A stretch of DNA of 64,000 nt from Oligoflexus tunisiensis (GTDB taxonomy: Bacteria > Bdellovibrionota_B > Oligoflexia > Oligoflexales > Oligoflexaceae), in NCBI RefSeq assembly GCF_001748245.1, contig NZ_BDFO01000001.1:5905859-5969858 (forward strand). The letters run 5' to 3'. Below, piece by piece: positions 34,368-43,249 of this stretch. Positions within the stretch are counted from its first letter, which is position 1, and each line of letters begins with the position of its first letter. The notes under the pieces were generated by a model, which ran no database searches, was not told the origin of the DNA, and saw only the letters and a list, made by a program, of their open reading frames with translations. The position numbers were made by a program, and so were the translations under genes.

Positions 34368-35173
34368 TTCCAAACGATCTGTAAATAGGTGATCACAAAA
34401 TCCACACCGAGCAGGGTCAAAAGCATCATGACCACCGCGTTGGTGGTCGCCTTGCCCACACCCTTGGCACCGCCCGAGGCCACCAGCCCGTAACGGCAGG
34501 CGAGCAGGGAAATAATCCCGCCAAAGACAAAGGCTTTTTGCAGTCCACTCCACACATCGCGCCAGGTCACAATCCGCGCCATCTTATCGAAAAAGATTCC
34601 CTGGCTGATATCAAAGATGCTCAGCGCAATGATCAGTGAGGCGATCTGTCCCATCAGGTTGAAAAGAGCCACCAGCATAGGCAGCATCAAAAGACAGGCG
34701 ACGAGGCGCGGCACAACCAGATAGCTTATGGGGTCCACCGCCATGGCTTCCATGGCATCGATCTGTTCGTTGACTTTCATGGTGCTGATTTCAGCGGTGA
34801 TCGCCGCACCGGCGCGACCGGCGATCAAAAAGCCCGCCATCAGGGGGCTCAGCTCCCGGGCCAGGGCCTTGGCATTGGCCGCTCCTAACATACTCTCGGC
34901 ACCGAACAGCACGAAGATGGTCCCAACCTGCAGGCTGACCGCGGCACCAATGAAAAAACCGCACAGCAGGATGATAAAGGTCGATTCGTAACCGATGAAC
35001 TGCATCTGCTGAAGGATCAACCGCGCCCGGAAGGGAGGGCTGAAGAGTTCACGAAACGTGCGCCCGACAAAGACGAGAAATTCCCCGAATCCTTCGATCA
35101 ACCCCATGACCACATGCCCCACCCCGGTAACGGACTGGACCATGAGGGTACTGAGCGAGCGCGGCACGGCCAT
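34364..35173 (-). CDS. mlaE: Mla-type ABC transporter permease
   Basis: The protein has 269 residues and the MlaE/permease fold: an amphipathic start, then about five helices, including IGYESTFIILLCGFFIGAAVS and the conserved EL(S)PLMAGFLIAGRAGAAITAEI block with EISTMKVNEQIDAM. It forms the inner-membrane channel of the lipid transporter with mlaF. GGGAG lies 11 bases before the ATG. Eleven dozen bases upstream is the end of the ArsA-like pair, so readthrough is possible. Confidence 0.93.
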   Translation of the reverse strand: MAVPRSLSTLMVQSVTGVGHVVMGLIEGFGEFLVFVGRTFRELFSPPFRARLILQQMQFIGYESTFIILLCGFFIGAAVSLQVGTIFVLFGAESMLGAANAKALARELSPLMAGFLIAGRAGAAITAEISTMKVNEQIDAMEAMAVDPISYLVVPRLVACLLMLPMLVALFNLMGQIASLIIALSIFDISQGIFFDKMARIVTWRDVWSGLQKAFVFGGIISLLACRYGLVASGGAKGVGKATTNAVVMMLLTLLGVDFVITYLQIVWK

Positions 35174-35284
35174 GGACAGAGATCTCCCATGTGGAGCCCA
35201 GCAGGGGCCTGTGTTGAGTTTATCAAGTCCGGAAAAGGTCGCGAATACCGCCAGGTTTTTGACTAACGCGTCCCGGCCAGTCCC

Positions 35285-36409
35285 TTAAGCCTGGTATGCG
35301 CGGGCTTCCAGCAGGGCATCGGTAAATTGCCACAGACTCTCTTCACTGTGAATCATCTGCCGTTGTTCTTCCAGCAGTAAAAGAGGGACGCTTTTGCCAA
35401 AGAGTTGTTGCGCCTCAGCCGCCAGTTTTCCAGCCTGGGACGCCGCATAATGGTGACGGCGGCTGATGACAGCAAAACCGGGGCGTAACTCGGTCCAATG
35501 ACGGTCGCTCTGCTCCCAGGCCTTGGCCGCTTCCTGCAGTGCAAAGGGCAGGTTGCGATTCATGATCACGGTGAGCAGAGGATATTGATTGTTTTTCAAT
35601 TCCTGCAAAAGATAGGAGGCCGACCGCACGGCATTGTCGGTTGGCGCGGAGACCAGAACAAAGCCGGTGGAATTCTGCTTCAAAGCCACGGACACTTCCC
35701 GGCCGACCCGGTTGAAGCCGATGATGACCTCTTCCATCAGCACCAGGAATTCAGCCAAAAGCTTGAGCATCTTGATGCCGGTGATGGACGAGATGCCATG
35801 CATCACCTTGCCGCCGGCTTTGAAGATGGCGCCAGCCCCCAGCTTTTGGGCCAGGTGGAAGGGCTTGATCATCCAGCTCATCACGCCGTGTTCAATGAAG
35901 CCGGACAGGATATTGGGACGGGCCAGAAAATCCAGGGCATGCGTATCCGGTGGCGTATCGAGCACGATCAGATCATAGCGCCCCTGACTCAGCATGGTTT
36001 CAAGTTTGGCCAGGGCCATGTATTCCAAAGGCCCCCCAAGGTTGCTCGAAACCTCCTTGTAGATCGAATTCTCGAAGATCCGGCTGGCGGTTTTGGTATT
36101 GGGCGCGAAACGTCGCACCATATCATCAAAGACGGCCTTTTGATCCAGCATCGCGGCTTCCACCTCACCTGGAACCTGCCGCTGCAGGCGCACCCGTGAC
36201 AGTTCACTGCCCAGGGGAATGCCCAGGGCATCGGCCAGGCGTTTGGCCGGATCAATGCTGAGCAGACCCACGCGCAGACCGAGTCGGGCCCCGAGCAGAG
36301 CCAGCGCAATGGAGCTTGTCGTCTTGCCCACACCACCGGAACCCACGGTGACCAGAATGCGCGAACTTTTAATCCAGGCTTCCAATCCTGCTTGATCATC
36401 TCTTGTCAT
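35285..36409 (-). CDS. ArsA/Get3-family ATPase, second of tandem pair
   Basis: The P-loop is VTVGSGGVGKTTSSIALAL, the deviant Walker A of the ArsA/Get3/MinD group. The switch residues (LLSIDPAKRLADALG) and LIVLDTPPDTHALDFL follow. There is one ATPase domain of 374 residues, as in single-domain ArsA/Get3. No arsenite-binding Cys cluster or arsenic operon is nearby, so arsenite pumping is unlikely. Get3-like proteins carry tail-anchored or other membrane clients. Its ATG overlaps the stop of the first copy. The two may form a heterodimer. Confidence 0.85.
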   Translation of the reverse strand: MTRDDQAGLEAWIKSSRILVTVGSGGVGKTTSSIALALLGARLGLRVGLLSIDPAKRLADALGIPLGSELSRVRLQRQVPGEVEAAMLDQKAVFDDMVRRFAPNTKTASRIFENSIYKEVSSNLGGPLEYMALAKLETMLSQGRYDLIVLDTPPDTHALDFLARPNILSGFIEHGVMSWMIKPFHLAQKLGAGAIFKAGGKVMHGISSITGIKMLKLLAEFLVLMEEVIIGFNRVGREVSVALKQNSTGFVLVSAPTDNAVRSASYLLQELKNNQYPLLTVIMNRNLPFALQEAAKAWEQSDRHWTELRPGFAVISRRHHYAASQAGKLAAEAQQLFGKSVPLLLLEEQRQMIHSEESLWQFTDALLEARAYQA

Positions 36410-37353
36410 ACACGCACCGCCGCTTGCATCCAGGTCAAAAGCTCATCCTTGGGAACAGGTTCGGTAAAGGCCCCCACTTCGGGCAAACGATAGAGCGGGA
36501 GATTCCGGCCGAACTTTGTGGAGAATTGCGTCAGTCCCTCGCGCAGGCGATCGATCGCCGCCTGTTCACTCGTCACCCGGTCCCGCCAGTATTCAACACC
36601 GGGTCGCAGGACCTCGGGATAATCCGCAGCGTTCAGCTGGTCCGGCAACGGCGGAAAGGTGCGATTGAGCATGACCGCCGTCAGGGGCGCTGGAGTTTCC
36701 GCCTGCAGTTTATCGACGAAATCCAGAGCTTCGCTGACCACCAGGTCCTCGGCCACGGTCACCAGCACGACCGCGGTTTTTTCCGGATCTGCGATGAACG
36801 CGCGAACCCTTTGCGTCTCGTCGATCACCGGCCCCATCATGCCCGAATGCAAAACTGCATCCGGTGTTTTCATGAGACTATGGAAATGTCCGGAGGCAAA
36901 ACCATCCAGAATCACCAGATCGAAACGATCCTCGACATCGAGTTCCGAAAAATAAAAAAGCCGGCCGAGCAAAGTCAGCTCCGCGATCCCGGGCATCATC
37001 TGAATAAAAGAACGAACAATCGGCCGGGTGAAGACTTTTTGAAACAGGGTGGCAAACCCAAGGTGTTTGATCACGAAGTCACGGAAATTATCCTGCGGAT
37101 TGAGATTGATGACATAAATGCCGGGTCTTAATTCACGCAGATTATGGCCAATTGGCTGAGAACCGAAGAGTGGGGCCAGCTGATCATGGGCACTGGACTC
37201 GACGAGGCAAACGCGCTTGCCCATGGCACTCGCCATCTGCGCCAGAGCAAAACTGCTTAGGGTTTTGCCGATCCCGCCCTTGCCTGTGACCATGACAAGT
37301 CGCTTGTTCAACAGCTCAGAAAAAAGATCCTGCAAGAGCACCCCCTCAGACAA
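36406..37353 (-). CDS. ArsA/Get3-family ATPase, first of tandem pair
   Basis: The P-loop VMVTGKGGIGKTLSSFALAQ has Leu in the place of the second Thr/Ser (KTL), where the partner copy has KTT. That may weaken Mg-nucleotide handling. LVESSAHDQLAPLFG and LVILDGFASGHFHSLMKTP follow. The protein is about 315 residues, shorter than the partner at the N-terminus. The start is uncertain: the frame opens at a TTG (37353) without a ribosome site, while GAGGGG lies properly before a second TTG at 37335. It lies 32 bases after tatA in the same direction. Confidence 0.82.
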   Translation of the reverse strand: MSEGVLLQDLFSELLNKRLVMVTGKGGIGKTLSSFALAQMASAMGKRVCLVESSAHDQLAPLFGSQPIGHNLRELRPGIYVINLNPQDNFRDFVIKHLGFATLFQKVFTRPIVRSFIQMMPGIAELTLLGRLFYFSELDVEDRFDLVILDGFASGHFHSLMKTPDAVLHSGMMGPVIDETQRVRAFIADPEKTAVVLVTVAEDLVVSEALDFVDKLQAETPAPLTAVMLNRTFPPLPDQLNAADYPEVLRPGVEYWRDRVTSEQAAIDRLREGLTQFSTKFGRNLPLYRLPEVGAFTEPVPKDELLTWMQAAVRV

Positions 37354-37385
37354 GATGAACCCGGCAACATAGACGAGGGTCGTCT

Positions 37386-37571
37386 TCAGCTTTTCTTGTC
37401 GTCTTCTTTGTTTTTGTCGGTCAGCTGTGGCGCATCATCCTTCACGCCTTTTTTAAAATTCTTGATGCTTTCCCCGATGGCGCCGCCGAGCTTTGGCAAT
37501 TTGGTCGTGCCGAACAGCAAAACAATCACGGCAGCAATAATCCCGATTTCCAACCAACCCAAACCCATCAT
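37386..37571 (-). CDS. tatA: Twin-arginine translocase subunit TatA/E
   Basis: A 61-residue protein: one membrane helix (LEIGIIAAVIVLLFG) followed by the amphipathic helix TTKLPKLGGAIGESIKNFKKG with the conserved FG hinge. A charged tail ends in DDKKS. It forms the pore of the Tat export system. tatB and tatC are not in this window. The ATG at 37571 has AAAGGAG eight bases upstream; the longer frame is not supported. It heads, or precedes, the ArsA pair. Confidence 0.9.
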   Translation of the reverse strand: MMGLGWLEIGIIAAVIVLLFGTTKLPKLGGAIGESIKNFKKGVKDDAPQLTDKNKEDDKKS

Positions 37572-37664
37572 GTCCCAATCTCCTTTGCTATGATTTTCTG
37601 CCGCCATAACCAGCTGCATGCTGCTGGTTATCATATGCTGAGCCTTTTTCAAAGAACAGTCAAT

Positions 37665-40600
37665 TTATCCTGCCCGATCGAGGCCCGTTTGCGAAGCTGT
37701 CGGCTGCCCGTTCCAGGCTGCAGCCACAAAATACCTCGGCATGTGGGCATCGATCAAATTTTGTTTCAAATATTCGCGGAAGGTCCATCGTTTCTGCTCC
37801 CAATTCATCGCCTCGAAATTCTGTTCCTTCAGACCCGCAAGGTTCAGGCGATCCAGTTTGCTGGAATCATGAGCCAGAATGTAGACGCCTTTCAGCATCG
37901 TGCTTACGTGCACTTTCCAGTAGCGCAGATAACGGCCGTTACTCAGGTGAATGACAACCTGGTTCTGGGGTGTGACCTCGTTGGTGGTCCCGAGCACCAT
38001 GGGACGGGCCGAACCGAAGTGTCCACTCCAGACTTCACCCTTCTGCCGATGGATGATACTAAAGGAGAGGTTGATGCTCTCCAGGTTCTGAATACCTTGA
38101 TAGGAATGGAATTGACGTTCCACCGCCTCCTGCACGTCCTGCTCGCTGATCTGATCACGACCCACACCGGAAAAGAGCGTGCGCAGGACCAGCATCTCAT
38201 GCCAGAGCACGGACGCCAAGGGCGCCCGGAGATCCTCGGGTCCATTGAGGCGGCAGTAAACGATCAGATAACTCTGCTCGCTCATATTGATGCCCAGGTA
38301 CCAGACCGATTCGCGGGCGCTCCGGAGATGGCCTTCGGTCCAGACATGCAGCCAAGGGCAGGACTCCAGATGATAGCTGCCGGGTCCATAACTTAAAAGG
38401 GGCAGGCCTCCGTGGGCGGCTTCACCTCCCAGATAGCTGCGCAGCCAAATCCCCATCTGGGCACCGAAGGTATCAAGGAGCTGGCGCAGGAGCGTCGAGT
38501 CCTCATCCTGCAGACGGCTTCTTTCCAAAAACAGGACACCCAGACCGCGGTTGGCATAACGAATGGGTACCAGCGTATTCATGCTGCGTTGGGCGAGGCG
38601 ATCGCCGACCATTTCATTTTGTGGTGGGCGTTCCCCCAGGCTGGGCAAAGGCTCAGGATGCGAAAGAACCAGGGTGCTTTCCACATCCTCGGCCATGTCC
38701 CGATCCTGCGAAGGTCCCGCATCCTGGTGGCTAAAGAGGGGCGGGGGACGGCGCTCCACGATGGATTGCGTGTGCCCCTGCATCCAGGGCGCATCCCCGA
38801 CCGGAATGGTCAGCGAGGACCTGAGATTCAGATAAGGTCCGACATAGGCAATCATCTGCTGCAGCCGATCGCTGGGAGGCCGGCCGAGGGCATCAAACGC
38901 GGCGACATCATTCGCGGTGATCAGATGCAGTTCGGCAAACACAAGGCGGTCGTTCAGGAGTTCATAGATTTTGTTTTTCGCTTCCACCAGCCCCATGACA
39001 TCGGGTTTGAGTTGCGGCAGAAGCAGCATGTGCTGACGGACAAGGGGATCGATGGCTTCGACGGAGGCGCCGAGTTCCAGGCGACTCTGGCCCGTAAGGT
39101 CTTCGGCGGTCAGATGACCCAGATCCCGCGCGGTTTTGCGGGCCATGGCCACCACCAGATCAAGACCGAGTTTCTGGGCCTGGTCCGCTGCTTTTTGCAC
39201 ATAGTCCACCCGAACCACGGCGCGCTCCTGGAAGAGATGCCGACCAAACCAGAGTTCCGTCAGGAGCTCCACCAGAGGCTGCTGGGTGATTTTCGAACGT
39301 TTCAGGGCGATATCAAACAGCGGTTTGATATCCTTGCCGCCCATCACCTCCTGCAGGCGCGCGACGGTCAGAATGGGAATGGCGCGACGCCTCTGTCGCG
39401 GCTCCTCGGCCATTTTCATGAGGCGTTCGAGCGTCGGCTGCACCGAGCGCGTCATGAGCAGTTCCTCGCCATATTCAAAGGCGAAGACTTCATGGAAGAG
39501 CGTGACATAGAGCAGAACGAAGTCGATTTCAAAGGGCAGCAGGAGGGGATTTTTCAAATCATCGTGGAACAGCAGCATGGCCTCGTAGTAGGCGCTGCGA
39601 GCCTTGTCCTTTTCCCCGGCGGCAAAGCTCACGATGCTTTCCGTGATGCGCATGAAGGTATCCGTCCGGCGATTGTTGGCCCGGCTGCGTTTTTCAATAA
39701 AGCTGCGATAGCTGACGATCAGATCGCGCTGCCCCGAGAGCAGAAGCCAGAAGAGATACATGGCAACCGCACGCGGGGTCAGCCAATGACGGATGGTCAG
39801 GAGACCCGGCAGACTCTGGATCATGCGGGTCAGTTCCTTGCCCTGCGCCTGCGTGAAGGCGAGGAAGATCCGACAGATTTTTTCCTGCATGGCCGGCAGA
39901 AGGAAATCCGGGCTTTCCAGACCCTTTTGCATGCGCTCCAGGTTTTCGCGCGGGTCTTCAAATTTCCCCTGATATTGATCGATGATCAGGGTCTGAATGA
40001 AGGAAAGATAGGCGATGATCGACTCCCAGCCCTGATCATGAGCCCGCTCGTGAATCAGATCGAGCAGATGATAGGCCCGCTGCTTCATCCCCATAAAGGC
40101 AAGGATCAAAGCGTGATCACAGAGCAGGCGCAGGGCCAGATCCTCCGGAACGGAGACCTTCTGGCAACGATTCAGAAGCGCGGTGTGATAGACGAGCCCC
40201 AGACGCTTGTCATAGTTGATGCCGGCCGATTGCCCGATGAAATAGAGCAGGAAGGGATGAAAGGTCTGCTGATCATGCCGGGTCGGGACCGGTTCCGCCT
40301 GCTTCAGAATCTGCATGGGCAGGCTGTAAGGCAGCGGCATGGCCACCGCCTTGAGCATGACCCAGGCGGCCCTTATATAGCTGAGCATATTCAAGCGGAT
40401 GACCGGGAATTTCAAGGTTTCAAACGCCTGGACCAGCTCCCGCAGCGTTGAGGCCACGTGACCGCTGACGAGGCTCAGATGCAGGAGCTTATAGGTGGCA
40501 TAGGAATATTCCATCTGATTGAGCCGGAGCTGCTTCAGTTCCTTATAGATCTGCGCGGCCTCGGCATAATCGCGCTGGGCAAAGAGGATGTCCGCGAGGC

Positions 40601-43070
40601 TGTGCAGGATGGTTTTTTGCACCTGAACCGTTGCGGTGGATTCATCATGCCAGTGCGGAACCAGAGTGCGGGCATTCGCGTAGTAACGCTGCGCGGTGAG
40701 GAGCGCCTTCACTTCGATGGCCTTGCCACCGGCCCGCATGTTATACACCAGGGCCTTTTCCACCATTTTCTGATCCGAGGCGATATCGGTCGGCAGCGCC
40801 TGATAGAAATGATGGGCCAGGGTAAAAATGGTCTGCGCCCGTTCCTCCCCGGAGCTTTGCTCGAGGCGCAAAGCCACAAGGCGATGCAGCTCACAGCGCC
40901 TTTGCACCGGTATGGTATCGAGTATCATCTCGCGGATGCTGCGATGCGTGAAGGCGAAGGCGCGATTTTTGGAACCGGTGGCTGGGTCCTGGCTGCGTGT
41001 CACCAGTCCGTTGACCAGGGAAAACTGCAGAATGCGCATGATGGTCGTATCATTGAACGGCGACTGCACCCGCAGGGCATCGGCCGTGAAATGCATCCCG
41101 ACGATGGCCGCCACTTCCAGCACGCGCCGATCGCTGGCATCCATTTCATTCAGGCGATTCAGGGTCAGGTCTATGGAATTGGATTGAATTTCCGCCTTTT
41201 CGATTTCATCCAGCTTGAAGCGCCAGTAACCCTGATCATCAAGGCTGAGCAGCTCCTGAGCCACAAGACTGCGATGCAGTTCGAGCAGATAAAGGGGATT
41301 GCCGCCGGTTTTTTTCTGTAAAAAGCTGAGAAACTCAGGATCCATGCTCTGTGAAAGGTTGAGGATGGAGCGATTGAGGCGCGCGATGTCATCCTCATTC
41401 AGGGTCGCGAGTTCGATCTCGGCATAGCGACGGCGCAGCTTGCTGAACTTCGCCAGGAAGTTTTGAAAGTTGGTGCCTTCGTCCTCGCCCAGGGGACGGT
41501 GGCCGATGATCAGAAAGAAGCGCTGCGAATTGTTATGACTGAAGAAGCGGTCGATCAACTCCAGACTTTTGTCATCCGCCCATTGCATGTCATCAAAGAA
41601 GAAGGCGACCGGCTCGGAGTCACTGGCCAGGCAGCGGGTGAAGTCCGAAAAGGCCTTGGCAAAGTCATTGAAATCGAAGTCGCGTTCCTGCTCCAGGCCG
41701 TTGCGAACGTTTTCATCCTCCAGTTCCTCATCCAGATAGGGCTTGAGGCCCTGAACGATCTGGGCCACCATCGGCGCGGTCGGGCCGAGCAGGGTGCGCA
41801 CCTTGCGTTTGATCTCCTCGGCTTCCACGGCCTGGGTTTTGTGCACGTGAATCAGGTATTCGTTGAAACCGTTGGCCAGGGCGTTGAACGGCAGGTTGTT
41901 TTCATGCCGTGAAAAACTGGTGCTGATATAACGGATGCGATGGCGGGCCAGATAGGCCCTGAATTCCTTGAGCAGACGGGTTTTCCCGGTTCCTGCCGGG
42001 CCGCGGATCACTGCGAGGCGGCTGCGGCTATTCTCCTTGGCAATCGCATTGTAATTGCTCACCAGGTTATCAAATTCCTCCTGGCGGCCCACCATTTCCA
42101 TATTGCTGGGCAGGATATTCAGACGATCATAACGCCCCAGTTGAAAACGCTTGTGGGTACGGCCCGACGCCAGGATCTTGCGCACGCGCTGCAGATCGAC
42201 GTGCAGTCCGAAGGCGGTCTGATAACGGTCCTTGGGATGCTTGGCGATCAGTTTCATGACGATGTCATTGACGATGCTCGGGATATCCGGGCGCAAAGCC
42301 GTCAAGGGTTCCGGGGCGGCATGCGCATGATCGCGGGCCAGCTTTTCCCGGGTGTTGCCGAGGAAGGGCGGGCGCCCGGCGAGCACTTCATAGAGCATGC
42401 AGCCCAGGGAATAAAGGTCGGCGCGATGATCGATGGGCGCGTCGAGATACTTGCTGTTCTCAGGAGCCATATAAAGAGGCGTGCCGGCGATATCCAAAAG
42501 ACTGTCGTCGTTGGAATAAAGGTCGAGTTCTGTCAGATGCGCAATGCCAAAGTCGAGGACCTTGACGATCAGGCTGTCATCGCTGTCGGCGCTGCGTTCG
42601 ATGATGATATTCTGGGGCTTGATATCGCGATGAATGATGTTTTTGGCATGTGTATATTCCAGGGCTGAGGAAACCTGAAGGCCCAGCTGGAAAAAGAATT
42701 CCAGGCCCTTCCGCCCCCCTTTGGTGAGCGACTCCTTCAGGTTATGGCCCTGGGCCACTTCCATCACAATATAATAACCGCTGATGGCCCGGTTGCCTGG
42801 CGAGCGCTCCGGTTGATAAAGTCCCAATTCGTGAAAGGCGATGATATTCGGATGGCGCAAGCGGCTCATCAGAGCGGCTTCCCGCTGGAAGCGCAGCACG
42901 TCCTCGTAATCCAGACTGTCGCGTTCGATCACTTTTATGGCGACCTGTTGCGAAGGATCGGCAAAAGGAATGGCACTATAGACGCGACCCATCCCGCCCC
43001 CACCGATTTCCCCGGTGATGCAGTAGCGATCGGCTATATTTGTACCCACCCAAAGACTATGCCGGCTCAC
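37665..43070 (-). CDS. Ser/Thr kinase-ATPase-GAF protein with degenerate SpoIIE-like end
   Basis: This protein has 1801 residues. Residues ~10-285 are a full Ser/Thr kinase (GGGGMGRV loop, VAIKVIE, HRDIKPQN, DFGIAHL, APEN). An AAA-type ATPase follows with Walker A GPAGTGKTRLL (near 358) and Walker B FFFDDMQWAD (near 493). Long helical TPR-like arrays run to ~1350. A GAF-like segment sits at about 1370-1560. The last ~230 residues match the fold order of SpoIIE/PP2C phosphatases (YLIVYCRLNG, NLSFSIIHRQKGEVWSGHFG, MLKGVYILAHDSS), but the metal-binding Asp residues are absent. The kinase-AAA part is the PknK type known in myxobacteria and others. It is divergent from pyk. Confidence 0.88.
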   Translation of the reverse strand: MSRHSLWVGTNIADRYCITGEIGGGGMGRVYSAIPFADPSQQVAIKVIERDSLDYEDVLRFQREAALMSRLRHPNIIAFHELGLYQPERSPGNRAISGYYIVMEVAQGHNLKESLTKGGRKGLEFFFQLGLQVSSALEYTHAKNIIHRDIKPQNIIIERSADSDDSLIVKVLDFGIAHLTELDLYSNDDSLLDIAGTPLYMAPENSKYLDAPIDHRADLYSLGCMLYEVLAGRPPFLGNTREKLARDHAHAAPEPLTALRPDIPSIVNDIVMKLIAKHPKDRYQTAFGLHVDLQRVRKILASGRTHKRFQLGRYDRLNILPSNMEMVGRQEEFDNLVSNYNAIAKENSRSRLAVIRGPAGTGKTRLLKEFRAYLARHRIRYISTSFSRHENNLPFNALANGFNEYLIHVHKTQAVEAEEIKRKVRTLLGPTAPMVAQIVQGLKPYLDEELEDENVRNGLEQERDFDFNDFAKAFSDFTRCLASDSEPVAFFFDDMQWADDKSLELIDRFFSHNNSQRFFLIIGHRPLGEDEGTNFQNFLAKFSKLRRRYAEIELATLNEDDIARLNRSILNLSQSMDPEFLSFLQKKTGGNPLYLLELHRSLVAQELLSLDDQGYWRFKLDEIEKAEIQSNSIDLTLNRLNEMDASDRRVLEVAAIVGMHFTADALRVQSPFNDTTIMRILQFSLVNGLVTRSQDPATGSKNRAFAFTHRSIREMILDTIPVQRRCELHRLVALRLEQSSGEERAQTIFTLAHHFYQALPTDIASDQKMVEKALVYNMRAGGKAIEVKALLTAQRYYANARTLVPHWHDESTATVQVQKTILHSLADILFAQRDYAEAAQIYKELKQLRLNQMEYSYATYKLLHLSLVSGHVASTLRELVQAFETLKFPVIRLNMLSYIRAAWVMLKAVAMPLPYSLPMQILKQAEPVPTRHDQQTFHPFLLYFIGQSAGINYDKRLGLVYHTALLNRCQKVSVPEDLALRLLCDHALILAFMGMKQRAYHLLDLIHERAHDQGWESIIAYLSFIQTLIIDQYQGKFEDPRENLERMQKGLESPDFLLPAMQEKICRIFLAFTQAQGKELTRMIQSLPGLLTIRHWLTPRAVAMYLFWLLLSGQRDLIVSYRSFIEKRSRANNRRTDTFMRITESIVSFAAGEKDKARSAYYEAMLLFHDDLKNPLLLPFEIDFVLLYVTLFHEVFAFEYGEELLMTRSVQPTLERLMKMAEEPRQRRRAIPILTVARLQEVMGGKDIKPLFDIALKRSKITQQPLVELLTELWFGRHLFQERAVVRVDYVQKAADQAQKLGLDLVVAMARKTARDLGHLTAEDLTGQSRLELGASVEAIDPLVRQHMLLLPQLKPDVMGLVEAKNKIYELLNDRLVFAELHLITANDVAAFDALGRPPSDRLQQMIAYVGPYLNLRSSLTIPVGDAPWMQGHTQSIVERRPPPLFSHQDAGPSQDRDMAEDVESTLVLSHPEPLPSLGERPPQNEMVGDRLAQRSMNTLVPIRYANRGLGVLFLERSRLQDEDSTLLRQLLDTFGAQMGIWLRSYLGGEAAHGGLPLLSYGPGSYHLESCPWLHVWTEGHLRSARESVWYLGINMSEQSYLIVYCRLNGPEDLRAPLASVLWHEMLVLRTLFSGVGRDQISEQDVQEAVERQFHSYQGIQNLESINLSFSIIHRQKGEVWSGHFGSARPMVLGTTNEVTPQNQVVIHLSNGRYLRYWKVHVSTMLKGVYILAHDSSKLDRLNLAGLKEQNFEAMNWEQKRWTFREYLKQNLIDAHMPRYFVAAAWNGQPTASQTGLDRAG

Positions 43071-43249
43071 AGATAAATCCCCATTTTTTGTCGAAACGAC
43101 CTAAAAACCTCCTGGATTGTCACGGGTCCTGACTGGTTTTTCGGCTCCCGCTCGAAAGTCCTTAAGGTCGGGAATTTTTCCTGCTAGAAAAGTGTGGACG
43201 CTTGTTGCCCCAGTTACTGTTTCTGGATCAAGAACTCGGAAGGAATGCT

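Noticed and set aside
35285..37353. Arsenite-efflux operon
   Set aside because: ArsA-type ATPases are present, but no arsB, arsC, arsR or Cys triad is seen, so an arsenic role is not supported.
38412..40451. Long plus-strand open frame (about 679 codons) opposite the giant kinase
   Set aside because: It is the codon shadow of a well-defined 1801-residue protein; it lacks a start signal.
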